From Niveispirillum sp. (GTDB lineage Bacteria; Pseudomonadota; Alphaproteobacteria; Azospirillales; Azospirillaceae): 64,000 bases of DNA. Positions 34,526 to 44,200 of the stretch are shown piece after piece; the first letter of the stretch is position 1, and each line of letters starts with the position of its first letter. The position numbers were made by a program, and so were the translations under genes. Under the pieces are notes generated by a model. It was not told where the DNA came from. It made no database searches and worked only from the letters and a program-made list of their open reading frames with translations. The stretch spans positions 124,001-188,000 of the forward strand of contig NZ_JAGOGJ010000002.1 in NCBI RefSeq assembly GCF_017996735.1. The letters are read 5' to 3'.

Positions 34526-34978
34526 ATGGCCGAAGGCATCCTCAACCGTAAGTTCGTCCCTGCCGGCAAGCAGCTTTTCCTGACGGGGGAGCGTGGCGAG
34601 CACATGTATCTGGTGCAGTCGGGCCGTATCCGCATCTGGCGGGGCGAACCCGATCATCCCGTGGTGCTGGCCGAAGTGGGGCCGAACTGCCTGTTCGGGG
34701 AAATGGCCCTGATCGATGACGGCACCCGCTCGGCCTGTGCCCATGCGGTTGAGGATACGACCCTGATCGTCATTTCCGGGGAGAAGGTGCGCCAGCGTCT
34801 GGCCGAGGCCGATCCGTTCGTGGCCAGCATCGTGCGTATCCTGGCCCGCAACCTGCGCGCCGCCAACGACCATCTGGAAGGGCTGATGGGCCAGATGCTG
34901 GCCGTCAGCGCCATCAAGGCCCGCGAGATCGCCCCCAACGAGGATGTGAAGACCCTGTCGGGCGCCGCTGAGGAATAA
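34526..34978 (+). CDS. Single-domain cyclic-nucleotide-binding protein
   Basis: I prefer ATG 34526 (MAEGILNRKFVPAGKQLF), giving 150 residues; an upstream in-frame ATG at 34469 adds 19 residues that do not look like the family. One cNMP-binding barrel is present with FGEMALIDDGTRSAC as the phosphate-binding cassette (Glu and Arg retained), followed by a C-terminal helix and a short acidic tail. There is no DNA-binding or enzymatic domain. It lies 71 bp after the adenylate cyclase and is the obvious candidate receiver of its product. Its stop codon abuts that of the convergent hydrolase with no bases between. Confidence 0.88.
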   Translation: MAEGILNRKFVPAGKQLFLTGERGEHMYLVQSGRIRIWRGEPDHPVVLAEVGPNCLFGEMALIDDGTRSACAHAVEDTTLIVISGEKVRQRLAEADPFVASIVRILARNLRAANDHLEGLMGQMLAVSAIKAREIAPNEDVKTLSGAAEE

Positions 34979-35854
34979 TCACCCCTCCACCAGCAGCGGC
35001 CAGGCGGCCTTGCAGCGTTCGGAAAAGATGCGCAGGTGGCCGATGGCGCCGCCGCCGGCCGCCGCCACGGGAATGGTGCGGTGGGTGATGCGCGCGGCCG
35101 GGAAAAAGGCCGCATGGTCGCGCACCACGGCGGGCGGGATCATCTCGTCATCCTCGATCGCGATCAACCGCACCTCCCCCGTCATGCGGGACAGGTCGGG
35201 CTGCGGCAGGGCACGGCCCCATTCCCCGCGGTAGAAATCGCGCCGGATGCACCAGCGCCGCCATTGCCAGAAGGCGCGGGCCGGCAGGTCCGCCCCCTGG
35301 CCCAGGATACGCCCCGGCATATAGCCCAGCGCCAGGGTCGCGACGGGGCCCAGCAGGAACCAGAAGGCCATGGCCTTGCCGATGAAATGGCGCGGATGGC
35401 GGGTCCAGTGCGCGGGGCCGGTGGCCACCGTCGTCAACCGCCGCACCAGACCGGCCTTTTCATGGAAGGGCAGACCCATGCCGCCCAGGGAATGGCCCAT
35501 CACCTCCAGCGGCAGGCCGGGGAAGCGGGCTGCCAGCCAGTCCAGCGCTGCCCCCTGGTCCCGAACGGCCCAGTCCCCCATGTCCGACCGGGCGTGGCGC
35601 ACGGACCCGCGCGCCGAATGGCCGCAATCGCGGTAATCATAGATCAGCACCGCCGCGCGCCGATAGCCGGCCAGCCAGGCGGCGAAACGGGCATAATAAT
35701 CGCGCGGCACACCCGTGGCCCCATGCAGGACCAGCGCCAGGTCCATCTCCGCCCCCTCCGGCGGCAGGAACAGCCGCCCCGCCAGGACCGGCCCGTCGGC
35801 ACAGGGGATGGTGACCATTTCGTCGCTGTGTGGGCTGGTGGCCTGTTCCGTCAT
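34979..35854 (-). CDS. Alpha/beta-hydrolase
   Basis: A 291-residue alpha/beta-hydrolase of the serine type. LVLHGATGVPRDYY gives the oxyanion loop, VLIYDYRDCGHS follows, and the nucleophile elbow is GHSLGG near residue 119; a late IEDDEMIPP probably holds the acid and GHLRIF the catalytic His. Hydrophobic residues 190-210 could form a short membrane contact. An AGGAT ribosome site precedes ATG 35854. It is divergent from a LacI-type regulator, which may control it. Substrate is unknown; ester or peptidase-type activity is possible. Confidence 0.85.
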   Translation of the reverse strand: MTEQATSPHSDEMVTIPCADGPVLAGRLFLPPEGAEMDLALVLHGATGVPRDYYARFAAWLAGYRRAAVLIYDYRDCGHSARGSVRHARSDMGDWAVRDQGAALDWLAARFPGLPLEVMGHSLGGMGLPFHEKAGLVRRLTTVATGPAHWTRHPRHFIGKAMAFWFLLGPVATLALGYMPGRILGQGADLPARAFWQWRRWCIRRDFYRGEWGRALPQPDLSRMTGEVRLIAIEDDEMIPPAVVRDHAAFFPAARITHRTIPVAAAGGGAIGHLRIFSERCKAAWPLLVEG

Positions 35855-35951
35855 ATCCTGCTCCCACCTTTTGCTGCGTCTGGTCAGAATATAACGAACG
35901 ATCGTGCTATGAACAATATCGAGGATTTATGCCGCCACGCCAGTCGGCGCG

Positions 35952-35986
35952 GATACCATCGGTCAGACATTTTGACCGGCGGTATT
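35952..35986. promoter_or_regulatory. CGGTCA-TGACCG inverted repeat upstream of second LacI gene
   Basis: GATACCATCGGTCA (35952-35965) and TGACCGGCGGTATT (35973-35986) are inverted, matching at 11 of 14 positions with a 7-base spacer. A closely related perfect palindrome lies at 44888-44913. It is in the gap between the divergent hydrolase and LacI-type genes. Confidence 0.5.
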
Positions 35987-36087
35987 ATCAGGCTGTTGTG
36001 TCCCACGCCTTTCGCATTGATTGCCAGACCCCTGTCTCGCTCTATATGGTGGTCACAGGGAGAAAACAGGCAGAAGCCGGGACAACA

Positions 36088-37119
36088 ATGCGGGCGAAAA
36101 GGCCGACGTCCTTCGATATCGCTGAACTGGCGGGCGTTTCGCAATCCACCGTGTCGCGCGCGCTGCGCCGCGACAGCATGGTCAGCGAGGATACGCGCCT
36201 GAAGGTGGAGCAGGCGGCGCGGCAACTGAACTACAAGGTCGACGTTAATGCCCGCAACCTGCGGTCCCAGCGCACCAAAACGCTGGCCCTGTTGTTGTAT
36301 GAGGATCCGGGCGCGTCAGAATCGCTGATCAACCCGTTCTTCCTGTCGATCCTGGGCAGTGTCACGCGGGCCAGTGCCAAGCGTGGCTATGATCTGCTGA
36401 TCTCCTTCCAGCAATCCAGCACCGATTGGAATGCCGATTACGCGGCGTCGAAACGGGCCGATGGCATCATCTTCTTAGGGTATGGCGATTACACCGCCTA
36501 TCTGGACAAGATATTGTCCCTGGACGAGGCGGGTATCCAATACATCACCTGGGGCCCCGTGCTTCCGGGCCAGCCGGGCCATTTCATCGGGTCCGACAAT
36601 GTGCAGGGCATGGCAGAGGCCGTGTCGCACCTGATCGCCACGGGCCATCGCGACATCGCCTTTCTGGGTGATATTTCGGAAAACTGTCCGGAATACCGCG
36701 ACCGGCATCAGGGATATGTGCAGGCCTTGACGAAGGCCGGCCTGTCGGCCGACCCCGCCTTGCGGCTGGACAGCCAGACGTCGGAGGAGGCGGGCCATGC
36801 GGCGGCCCTGCGCCTGCTGAACAGCGGGCGGCGGTTCGATGCGGTGGTGGCCGCCTGTGATCTGGTGGCCATCGGCGCCATGCATGCGCTGCGCGACCGG
36901 GGCGTGTCGGTGCCGGGTGACGTGTCGGTGGTGGGGTTCGACGATATCCAGGCCGCCAGCTATACCAACCCGCCCCTGACGACCGTGCGCCAGGACACGG
37001 TGGCGGCGGGCGAATTGCTGGTGGAAAACCTGTTGCGCCTGATGAACGACCAGCCGTTGGAACGCACCATCATCCCGGCGCGGCTGGTGCTGCGCGGGTC
37101 GACCAGGGTGCGGGGCTAG
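36088..37119 (+). CDS. LacI-family transcriptional regulator
   Basis: I choose ATG 36088 (MRAKRPTSFDIAELAGVSQS), giving 343 residues; the frame is open much further upstream, but that region is AT-rich promoter sequence. The helix-turn-helix reads FDIAELAGVSQSTVSRALRR, the hinge region NARNLRSQRTKTL, and the effector domain has DGIIFLGYGD, FIGSDNVQGM, VVGFDDIQAAS and the end PARLVLRGS. It resembles the regulator at 9583 in plan but is clearly a different paralogue. Likely targets are the divergent alpha/beta-hydrolase gene and itself; the sugar ligand is unknown. Confidence 0.9.
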   Translation: MRAKRPTSFDIAELAGVSQSTVSRALRRDSMVSEDTRLKVEQAARQLNYKVDVNARNLRSQRTKTLALLLYEDPGASESLINPFFLSILGSVTRASAKRGYDLLISFQQSSTDWNADYAASKRADGIIFLGYGDYTAYLDKILSLDEAGIQYITWGPVLPGQPGHFIGSDNVQGMAEAVSHLIATGHRDIAFLGDISENCPEYRDRHQGYVQALTKAGLSADPALRLDSQTSEEAGHAAALRLLNSGRRFDAVVAACDLVAIGAMHALRDRGVSVPGDVSVVGFDDIQAASYTNPPLTTVRQDTVAAGELLVENLLRLMNDQPLERTIIPARLVLRGSTRVRG

Positions 37120-37129
37120 GGTTTTGGAA

Positions 37130-37162
37130 GCCTTTAATCCCCGATGAGTGGGGATTAAAGGC
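37130..37162. terminator. Strong stem-loop between convergent genes
   Basis: GCCTTTAATCCCC (37130-37142) and GGGGATTAAAGGC (37150-37162) form a perfect 13-bp stem with a 7-base loop. No long T-tract follows on either strand, but the position between the convergent LacI-type and phosphopantetheinyl transferase genes fits a bidirectional terminator. Confidence 0.7.
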
Positions 37163-37180
37163 CGCCGGTCTCACATGCCA

Positions 37181-37948
37181 TCAGACCAAAATCGGGGCGC
37201 CGTCGGCCAGGGCGGCCAGACCGTCGGCCGTGACGCGCAGATGGCGCAGGGTACCCGGCGGGCCATTCAGGCTGGCGGCGGCCAGGACATGGCCATCCAC
37301 CTCCCACTGCGACAGGCGCCAATCACCGGCGCGCAGCCATTCCTCATGCGCGGTCAGGGTGGGGCCGGCGTCGGGCGTGGGCGGGATGACGGTGAATCCC
37401 GTCAGTTCCTGCGACAGACCACGGCCCGTGGCCTTGATCACGGCTTCCTTCAGGTTCCAGATGCGCATGAAGCGGGTGCGCTTGGCATCCTCGTCCAGTT
37501 CCCCGCCGATCTGCGCCACCTCATCGCGGGAGAACCAGCGATCGGCGATTTCCAGTTCCACGGTGCGGTTGGGCACCAGCGGTTCGATATCGACCCCCAC
37601 CTCGCCCTGTGCGGAAACGGCCACGGCCACCATGGACCGTGTATGCGACAGGTTGAAGGAAGCGCCGCCGCGCACCAGCACCGGCTTTCCGTAAGGGCCG
37701 GCATTAAAGGCCAGCGATCCCGCCGACCGGCCCGTCCAGGCGCCCAGGAACAGCCGGGTCAGGCCGTGGGCCGCAATATAGGCGTTTCTGTCGGCGTCGA
37801 ACTGGAAACGGGCGGCACGTTCCCGCTCCGTCCGGTCCAGCGTGTGGGAGAGGGGCGCCAAATCCCGCGTGCCGAGACCTTCAACGGCCAAGGTCAGCAC
37901 GATCACATCATGTCGCCAATCGCCACGCACGGCAAAACCGTCCCGCAT
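37181..37948 (-). CDS. 4'-phosphopantetheinyl transferase (Sfp type)
   Basis: I choose ATG 37948 (MRDGFAVRGDWRHDV) because a purine-rich AGGAAACGGGGG precedes it, giving 255 residues; ATG 37981 is possible. Family motifs are present in order: KPVLVRGGASFNLSHT, VGVDIEPL (metal-binding Asp and Glu) and WNLKEAVIKATGRGL (catalytic Glu/Lys). The length above 220 residues fits the Sfp group rather than the AcpS group. It attaches phosphopantetheine from CoA to carrier proteins of fatty-acid, polyketide or peptide synthases. No such synthase is in the window, so it probably acts on a distant pathway. Confidence 0.9.
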   Translation of the reverse strand: MRDGFAVRGDWRHDVIVLTLAVEGLGTRDLAPLSHTLDRTERERAARFQFDADRNAYIAAHGLTRLFLGAWTGRSAGSLAFNAGPYGKPVLVRGGASFNLSHTRSMVAVAVSAQGEVGVDIEPLVPNRTVELEIADRWFSRDEVAQIGGELDEDAKRTRFMRIWNLKEAVIKATGRGLSQELTGFTVIPPTPDAGPTLTAHEEWLRAGDWRLSQWEVDGHVLAAASLNGPPGTLRHLRVTADGLAALADGAPILV

Positions 37949-38209
37949 CCGATGCCCCCGTTTCCTGAAAGCGCGGATCATAGGCGCTTCGATATGGTTT
38001 GGTAAGAAAAGAAGCCCCGACGCTGGGTGAAGGCGGCCCCGCGAATCCCGAAGGGCGCGGATTTTTTGCCTGTTACCGAACCGTTACAATATTCCCCCCA
38101 CTCTGACCTTGAAATCATTTTGCGCAGGCCCGCCCCCTGAGCATTATCAGTATCTTGTCGGCAGCGGGCCCGTTCGGACGCGGGCCCGGCCGTATGGCTG
38201 GGGGTAGGG

Positions 38210-40690
38210 ATGGGGTATTGGCAGGGACGCGTGGCGCGCCTGGTGGTCGCCACGGCTTTGGTATTGTCGGCCGGCATGGCCGGAACGCAGATGGCGGCGG
38301 CCGATGCCATCGAACAGACCAAGGGCACCTGGCAGGACAAGTTCCGCCAGTTGGACGTGGATCTTCCCACCCCCAACACCTATCGCACGGCGTCGGGCGC
38401 GCCCGGCCATCAATATTGGCAGCAGCGCGCCGATTACAGCATGGACCTGAAGCTGGACGCGGCGGGCAAGCGCCTGACGGGCCGGCAGACCGTGCGGTAC
38501 CACAACAATTCCCCGGACAGCCTGCGCTATCTGTGGCTGCAAGTTGATCAGAACATCTATAAGGACAGTTCCATCGCCGAACTGACCCGCACGGCCAGCC
38601 CGGCCAAGGATGGCGGCGACCAGATCAGCTATGGCACGCTGGCCCGTGTCCAAGCCCTGAAGGACACAAAATACGGGGTGGAGATCGGGTCGGTCACCGA
38701 CGAGGGGGGCCGGGCGCTTCCCTATACGGTGGTCGACACCATGATGCGCATCGACCTGCCGCGGCCGCTGGCGCCCGGTGCGTCCTTCACCTTCAAGGTG
38801 GAATGGGCGCACAATATCATCAATCAGGATATTGTCGGCGGCCGCAGCGGGTATGAGCATTTCCGCGACAACAATACCGACCTGTTCTTCCTGGCGCAGT
38901 TCTTCCCGCGCATGGCCGCCTATACCGATTATGCCGGCTGGCAGCACAAGGCCTTTCTGGGAAGGGGTGAATTCACCCTGGAATTCGGTGATTACGATGT
39001 CGCCATCACCGTGCCGGCCGACCATATCGTGTCGGCCTCGGGCGAGTTGCTGAATGCCGGCGATGTCCTGACAGCCACGCAGCGCGACCGTCTGGCCAGG
39101 GCCGCCAAGGCGGACAAGCCGATGTTCATCGTGACGCCGGAAGAAGCCCTGGCCAATGAGAAGGAGACGGACAAGGCGACCAAGACCTGGCGGTTTTCCG
39201 CCAAGAATGTCCGCGATTTCGCCTTTGCCAGTTCCAACAAGTTCATCTGGGACGCGATGGGGGTGAAACAGGACAATCCGGCGGGCAATCCCGTCCTGGC
39301 CATGTCCTTCTATCCCAACGAGGCGGAACCGCTCTGGTCGAAATATTCGACCTGGGCCGTGGCGCACACCATCAAGACCTATAGCAAATATTCCTTTGCC
39401 TACCCGTACCCGACGGCGCAGTCGGTCAATACCTGGGACGGGGGCGGCATGGAATATCCCATGATCACCTTCAACGGCTACCGGCCCAATATCGACAAGA
39501 AGACGGGCAAGCGCACCTATACGGCGGCCGCCAAATACGGCCTTATCGGTGTGGTCATCCATGAGGTCGGGCATTTCTATTACCCGATGATCGTGAATTC
39601 CGACGAACGGCAATGGAGCTGGATGGATGAGGGGCTGAACACCTTTGTCCAGAACGTGGCGCATCTGGAATGGGAGGAGAATTTCGGCGAGCATCGCCGC
39701 AATCCAAACCTGCCGTCCGACATTACCAGCTACATGACCAGCCAGGGTCAGGTGCCGATCATGACCCAGTCGGACTCGGTGCTGCAATTCGGCCCCAACG
39801 CCTATACCAAGCCGGCCACGGCGCTGACCATCCTGCGCGAGACGGTGATGGGGCGTGAGCTGTTCGACCACGCTTTCCGTGAATATTCGCAGCGCTGGAA
39901 ATTCAAGCGCCCGACCCCGTCCGATTTCTTCCGCACCATGGAGGATGCGTCGGGCGTGGACCTGGACTGGTTCTGGCGCGGCTGGTTCTATACGACCGAC
40001 CATGTCGATATCGATCTGGCCAGCGTGCGGGAATACCGCATCTCCACCGGCAATCCGGACGTGGAAAAGGCGCTGCAGCGCGAGGAATATCACCGCGACA
40101 ACAAGGAGCCGCTGGCCCAGGTGCATAACCGCGAGCAGGGGCTGAAAACCCTGCTGGAGCGCGAGCCGGACCTGAAGGATTTCTATAACGAGAATGACAA
40201 GTTCACCCCCACCAACAAGGACCGCAACAAGTTCGCGGAAATGGTGGAGGGGCTGGAACCCTGGGAGCGCGAGGCGCTGGCACGGGCCGAGAAGGATGGC
40301 GACTGGGTCTATTTCCTGGATTTCGCCAACAAGGGCGGGCTGGTCATGCCGCTGCCGCTCCAGCTTACCTATGCCGACGGCACAAGTGAGTTCCTGATGA
40401 TCCCGGCGGAGATCTGGCGTTACAATAGCAAGGCCGTGACCAAGATGCTGATCCGGCCCCGCCAAGTGGTCGGCGTCGAACTGGACCCGCGCCAGGAGAT
40501 CGCCGATGTCGACGTCTCCAACAACGCCTATCCACGCAAGATCGCGGCCTCGCGCCTTGAACTTTACAAGTCCAAGGATGAGACGAAGGACCTGATGGCC
40601 GACATGCTGGTTGAATTGAAGGCCAAGAAAGAGGGCGAGGGCAAGGAAGGGGGCAAGGACGTGCCCCTGACGCCCGGAGGGAAGCCGTGA
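38210..40690 (+). CDS. Exported M1-family metallopeptidase
   Basis: An 826-residue protein with a signal peptide (MGYWQGRVARLVVATALVLS, cut near AAA before DAIEQ). The N-terminal half is a beta-saddle as in M1 aminopeptidases. The catalytic zinc motif HEVGH (His451, Glu452, His455) is followed after 18 residues by Glu474 in MDEGLNTF, exactly HEXXHX18E. A GGGMEYPM at about residues 410-417 is the M1 GxMEN-type substrate motif with Tyr after Glu instead of Asn, a known variant in this exported subgroup. The C-terminus is charged (KAKKEGEGKEGGK). Its stop overlaps the start of the DUF6702 gene, so the two are coupled. Confidence 0.9.
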   Translation: MGYWQGRVARLVVATALVLSAGMAGTQMAAADAIEQTKGTWQDKFRQLDVDLPTPNTYRTASGAPGHQYWQQRADYSMDLKLDAAGKRLTGRQTVRYHNNSPDSLRYLWLQVDQNIYKDSSIAELTRTASPAKDGGDQISYGTLARVQALKDTKYGVEIGSVTDEGGRALPYTVVDTMMRIDLPRPLAPGASFTFKVEWAHNIINQDIVGGRSGYEHFRDNNTDLFFLAQFFPRMAAYTDYAGWQHKAFLGRGEFTLEFGDYDVAITVPADHIVSASGELLNAGDVLTATQRDRLARAAKADKPMFIVTPEEALANEKETDKATKTWRFSAKNVRDFAFASSNKFIWDAMGVKQDNPAGNPVLAMSFYPNEAEPLWSKYSTWAVAHTIKTYSKYSFAYPYPTAQSVNTWDGGGMEYPMITFNGYRPNIDKKTGKRTYTAAAKYGLIGVVIHEVGHFYYPMIVNSDERQWSWMDEGLNTFVQNVAHLEWEENFGEHRRNPNLPSDITSYMTSQGQVPIMTQSDSVLQFGPNAYTKPATALTILRETVMGRELFDHAFREYSQRWKFKRPTPSDFFRTMEDASGVDLDWFWRGWFYTTDHVDIDLASVREYRISTGNPDVEKALQREEYHRDNKEPLAQVHNREQGLKTLLEREPDLKDFYNENDKFTPTNKDRNKFAEMVEGLEPWEREALARAEKDGDWVYFLDFANKGGLVMPLPLQLTYADGTSEFLMIPAEIWRYNSKAVTKMLIRPRQVVGVELDPRQEIADVDVSNNAYPRKIAASRLELYKSKDETKDLMADMLVELKAKKEGEGKEGGKDVPLTPGGKP

Positions 40691-41217
40691 CGGTTGCGCG
40701 TATCGGCCGGCGCCGGGTGATGGCGCTGGCCGGGGCAGGCCTGCTGGCCGGCCTGGCGCTGCCTGCCCGCGCGCACCGGGCCAAGTCCGCCCTGACGCTG
40801 GTCACCTGGAACAAGGCGGCGGGGCTGCTGGAGGTTGACCATTCCCTGCATGCCCATGACGCGGAAACTGCCCTGGCGCAGGTGGGTGGCGTCAGCGCGC
40901 CCGACCTGTCGCGCCTGGAGGATCAGGCGCGGCTGGCGCTTTATGTCGAGGGGCGGTTCGCCCTCAGCATCCCCGGTGGATCGCCGCTGCCCCTGAAACT
41001 GCTGGGGGCGGAGCCGGAGGGCGATAATATCCATGTCTATCAGGAAGTGCCCCTGACGGCGGTGCCCGCCCGTCTGCTGGTGCGCAACATGATCCTGCGC
41101 GACATTTTCCCCGTGCAGATCAATCAGGTGAATATCGATATGGGGGGCGGCCCGGACCATATCCGCACCCTGACCTTCCTGGGCGGCGACGGCGAAAAGG
41201 ACGCCACGCCGGGATAA
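40687..41217 (+). CDS. DUF6702-family exported protein
   Basis: A 176-residue protein starting with GTG in a GTGA overlap with the peptidase stop. A twin-arginine-like start (RIGRRRVMALAGAGLLAGLA) and cleavage near ARAH indicate export. The mature part (AKSALTLVTWNKAAGLLEVD, SLHAHDAETAL, INQVNIDMG) resembles the DUF6702 family, which commonly sits directly behind M1-type peptidase genes. Function is unknown; the conserved pairing suggests it assists or is cleaved by the peptidase. It ends six bases from the convergent autotransporter gene. Confidence 0.8.
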   Translation: MTVARIGRRRVMALAGAGLLAGLALPARAHRAKSALTLVTWNKAAGLLEVDHSLHAHDAETALAQVGGVSAPDLSRLEDQARLALYVEGRFALSIPGGSPLPLKLLGAEPEGDNIHVYQEVPLTAVPARLLVRNMILRDIFPVQINQVNIDMGGGPDHIRTLTFLGGDGEKDATPG

Positions 41218-41223
41218 GGGCCG

Positions 41224-44200
41224 TCAGCCGAAGCGCCAGCGGACGCCGCCCGACAGGCTCTGCCGGTCGCTGTCGCGCCGTTGTTCCAGATCGACCTGGG
41301 CATAGGCTTCCAGCCGGTCGTCAAGCTGTGCGGTGATGCCGGCGCCCAGGATGGCCGCGTCCCGGCCCGGTTTCTCCCCGGTCAGGTCGAAGGAGGCGCC
41401 ATCCAGCCAGGCCCGGCCGGAGATGGTCACGTCCCGGAAATCATGGTCCCAGCGCAAGGAGAGTTCCGGTTCCAGGATCATGTCGTTCAGGCCCCGGAAC
41501 CGCCAGGCGGCGCGCAGGCCCAGATTGCCGCGTACCGCCGTGCTGTCCAGATCATCGATGGTCAGGTCCAGCGTGCCGGCCCCGGTCTCGCTGAAGCCCT
41601 GGCGATCGGTGCGGTCGAAACGCAGGCCGGCGGCCGGTTCCAGGATCAGGTTCCCCACCGCCCAGCGATAGCCGGCGGTGATGGCGGCCGCCAGCGCATC
41701 GCCGCTTGCCTCCGCCCGTGCCGTGCGTTCCAGGTCCCCCAGGCGGATTGAACGCCGGCTGTCATTGTCGGTGAAGGCGATGGACAGGCTGCCTTCCGCA
41801 AAGAAACGCCCCCGCGTGACCCCGCCATACCCGGCCAGCACCACCATATCCTGTGTCGCCTGGCCCGGACCGCCGTCCAGATCGTTGCGGAAATAGCCGA
41901 ACGCCATGCCAAGATCGAGATTGCCGGCCAGACGCGTATCAATGCCCGACACGAAGCCGGCACTGTCCAGATCGAAACCGCCGCGCGTGCCCGACCCGAC
42001 CACGGCCCGCCCCCACAGGCCGGTGCCGCCGGCCGATGGTGCCAGGTCGGCCATGCTCAGCGCCTCCCCATCCTCCGCCTTGCGCATCACCTCGGCCCCC
42101 AGGCGCAGCGACAGGCCGCCGCGCCGGGCCGCCGCCGTCCGCTGCGACAGCAGATCGCCGAACAGCCGCATTGTGTCGAGACCGGCCGCGTCGGTTTCGG
42201 CATGGACATTGCCCGCCAATCCGTCGAACAGCGCCGGAAGGTTGGCCGCCGCCAGCCCATACAACCCGCCATAGACCGTGTCGCGATCGGTGAAATCACG
42301 GGTGCCAGCCGCCGGCCGCGCCTTGTCCAGGGCGGACGCCACCTGTTTTTGTGAGCCTGTCAGGCCCGGCAACGCCGCATAGAGGTCGGGCGTGACCCAC
42401 AGGGTCACGGTATCCGATCCATAGGACAGGTCGAAACGGGCATTGGCCGGCAGGTCCGCCGTCGGCTGGGTCACGGACTGGAAACTGCCCGACACGCCGC
42501 CGGCCGCCTGCAGGATGGTGAAATGCTGTCCGATGACGGGCGTGAAGGGTGTGGCGGCAGCTTCCGCGAATCCACGGATGACCGGGGTGACGCTGCCGCC
42601 GGCCGTGAAGCGGCCGCCGACCTTCACCTGATCATGGTGACCGTCGCCGGCACCGGCCGTCGTTCCATCCAGTTCCACCCGCAAACCGGCCGCCGTCCCG
42701 CTGTTCATGAGCGAACCGGTGACGGTCAGGATGCCTGGCGAGCGGCCCGGTGCCAGGGTCCCGGCATTGATCACCGACGTCTCCAGCACCCCGCCGCCGG
42801 CAAGCACGGCGCCGGGCAGCACGGTCAGGCTGCTGGTCGTCAGGCGCCCATCCACCCGCAACGTGCCTGCATCCACCTGCGTGCCGCCGGTCAGGACGCT
42901 GTCGGCGGCCAGAATCAGGGTGCCTTTCCCCTGTTTCAGCAGCGTGTCGTTGCCGGTCAGGGTGCCGGTGAAGTCCAGCGTGTCGTCGCGGTCAAAAATC
43001 AGCTTGCCGCTTTGTCCAGGCAGCAGGTCGGCCGCATACCAGGCAATACCTTCATAGGCATAGCCGTCCGCCGTGAACCCTTCCGTCAGGGAGGGGGTGT
43101 AGAGATGGCCCCCCCGGACCGAGTCGTTGAAGCGATGGATGGGGGCGGCGCCGGCCATGGGGCGCGTCAGGCCGGTGAAGGCCGCCCCGATCTCCGCATA
43201 GCCGCTGTCGCCCTGGCGCAGCCGCGCGATTTCCGCCGGGTCGAGCGTATAGATGTGGTCGGTAGCCGCCGCCGAATGGAAGGCGATCACCGCCGATTTT
43301 CCCAGACCGGGGGCCTCGTTGGAAAAGGGCACGCCCTGTTCGGTGAAACCCTGGGCCAGCAGGTCGGCGGCCTGCCGGCTGCTGGCCGTATAGACCGTAT
43401 CCGCCGTTGCGGCATTGTACAGGCGGAACACAATGGGCATTCCATCGGCGCTGTCATAGGCAGCCACCTGCTGGGCGGCGTGGCTGACGGTCAGGGTCTG
43501 GTCCAGGGCGTTGCTGATCGCCAGGGTCTGTGCGGCGGCCGGCCTTGTATAGGTGACGCCCGGCGTCGGCGTGCGGCCGGGGCCGCCGGGCGTGTAGATG
43601 TCGCTGTAGCCGGCGACGGCGGCGGTAGGGATGGCGACATTGACCAGGCTGCGGATCGCGGCCTCGTCCCCGTTCAGGATGATGTCGATATAATTGTCAT
43701 TGTCGTTGCGGTAATAGGGGGCGGGAATGCCGGTGGCCGGCGGCCCCAGTTCGGCCAGCCCCACCACCGTGACCGTTCCCAGGCCGGCGCCGAGATCATA
43801 GGCGACACCGGTGCGGCTCAGGGTGACCAGGGCACCGGTGGCGTCGCGGGCCTGCAACTGGAAAAACTTGGAAAAGTCGCCCGGCAGCATGGGGGAGACA
43901 CCATCGGCGGAGAAGCCGCCCGTGGTCATCAGCCGCAGCCGGTAGGCGGATTGCCCCTGATAAAGCGTGGCGCCATCATTCAGGACCCCGGCCGTCAGGG
44001 CGGCGGGGCCGGCATCCCCGACCGAGGAGAAATGGCTGACACGGGCCGCCAGCAGGCTGGGCCCCGTCACGAAGGGGTTGCGGCTTTCGGCGGTCAGGCC
44101 GACAGCCGATTGCAGGCCGCCGGGCCCGACCAGCATCAGCGGCTTGCTGTCGGCCACGATCTCCACGGACACGGGATAGATGGCGCCGGGTGTGCCCGGT

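Noticed and set aside
34526..34978. CRP/FNR-type transcription factor
   Set aside because: The protein ends soon after the cNMP barrel and has no helix-turn-helix. The same applies to the two-domain protein at 14803-15594.
34976..34981. Overlapping convergent stops of cNMP protein and hydrolase as a regulatory feature
   Set aside because: TAA and the opposite TGA abut without a gap, which is compact, but nothing beyond chance close packing can be shown.
35898..35905. ACGATCGT palindrome as operator of the second LacI-type regulator
   Set aside because: It is only 8 bp and lacks the central CG typical of LacI-family operators.
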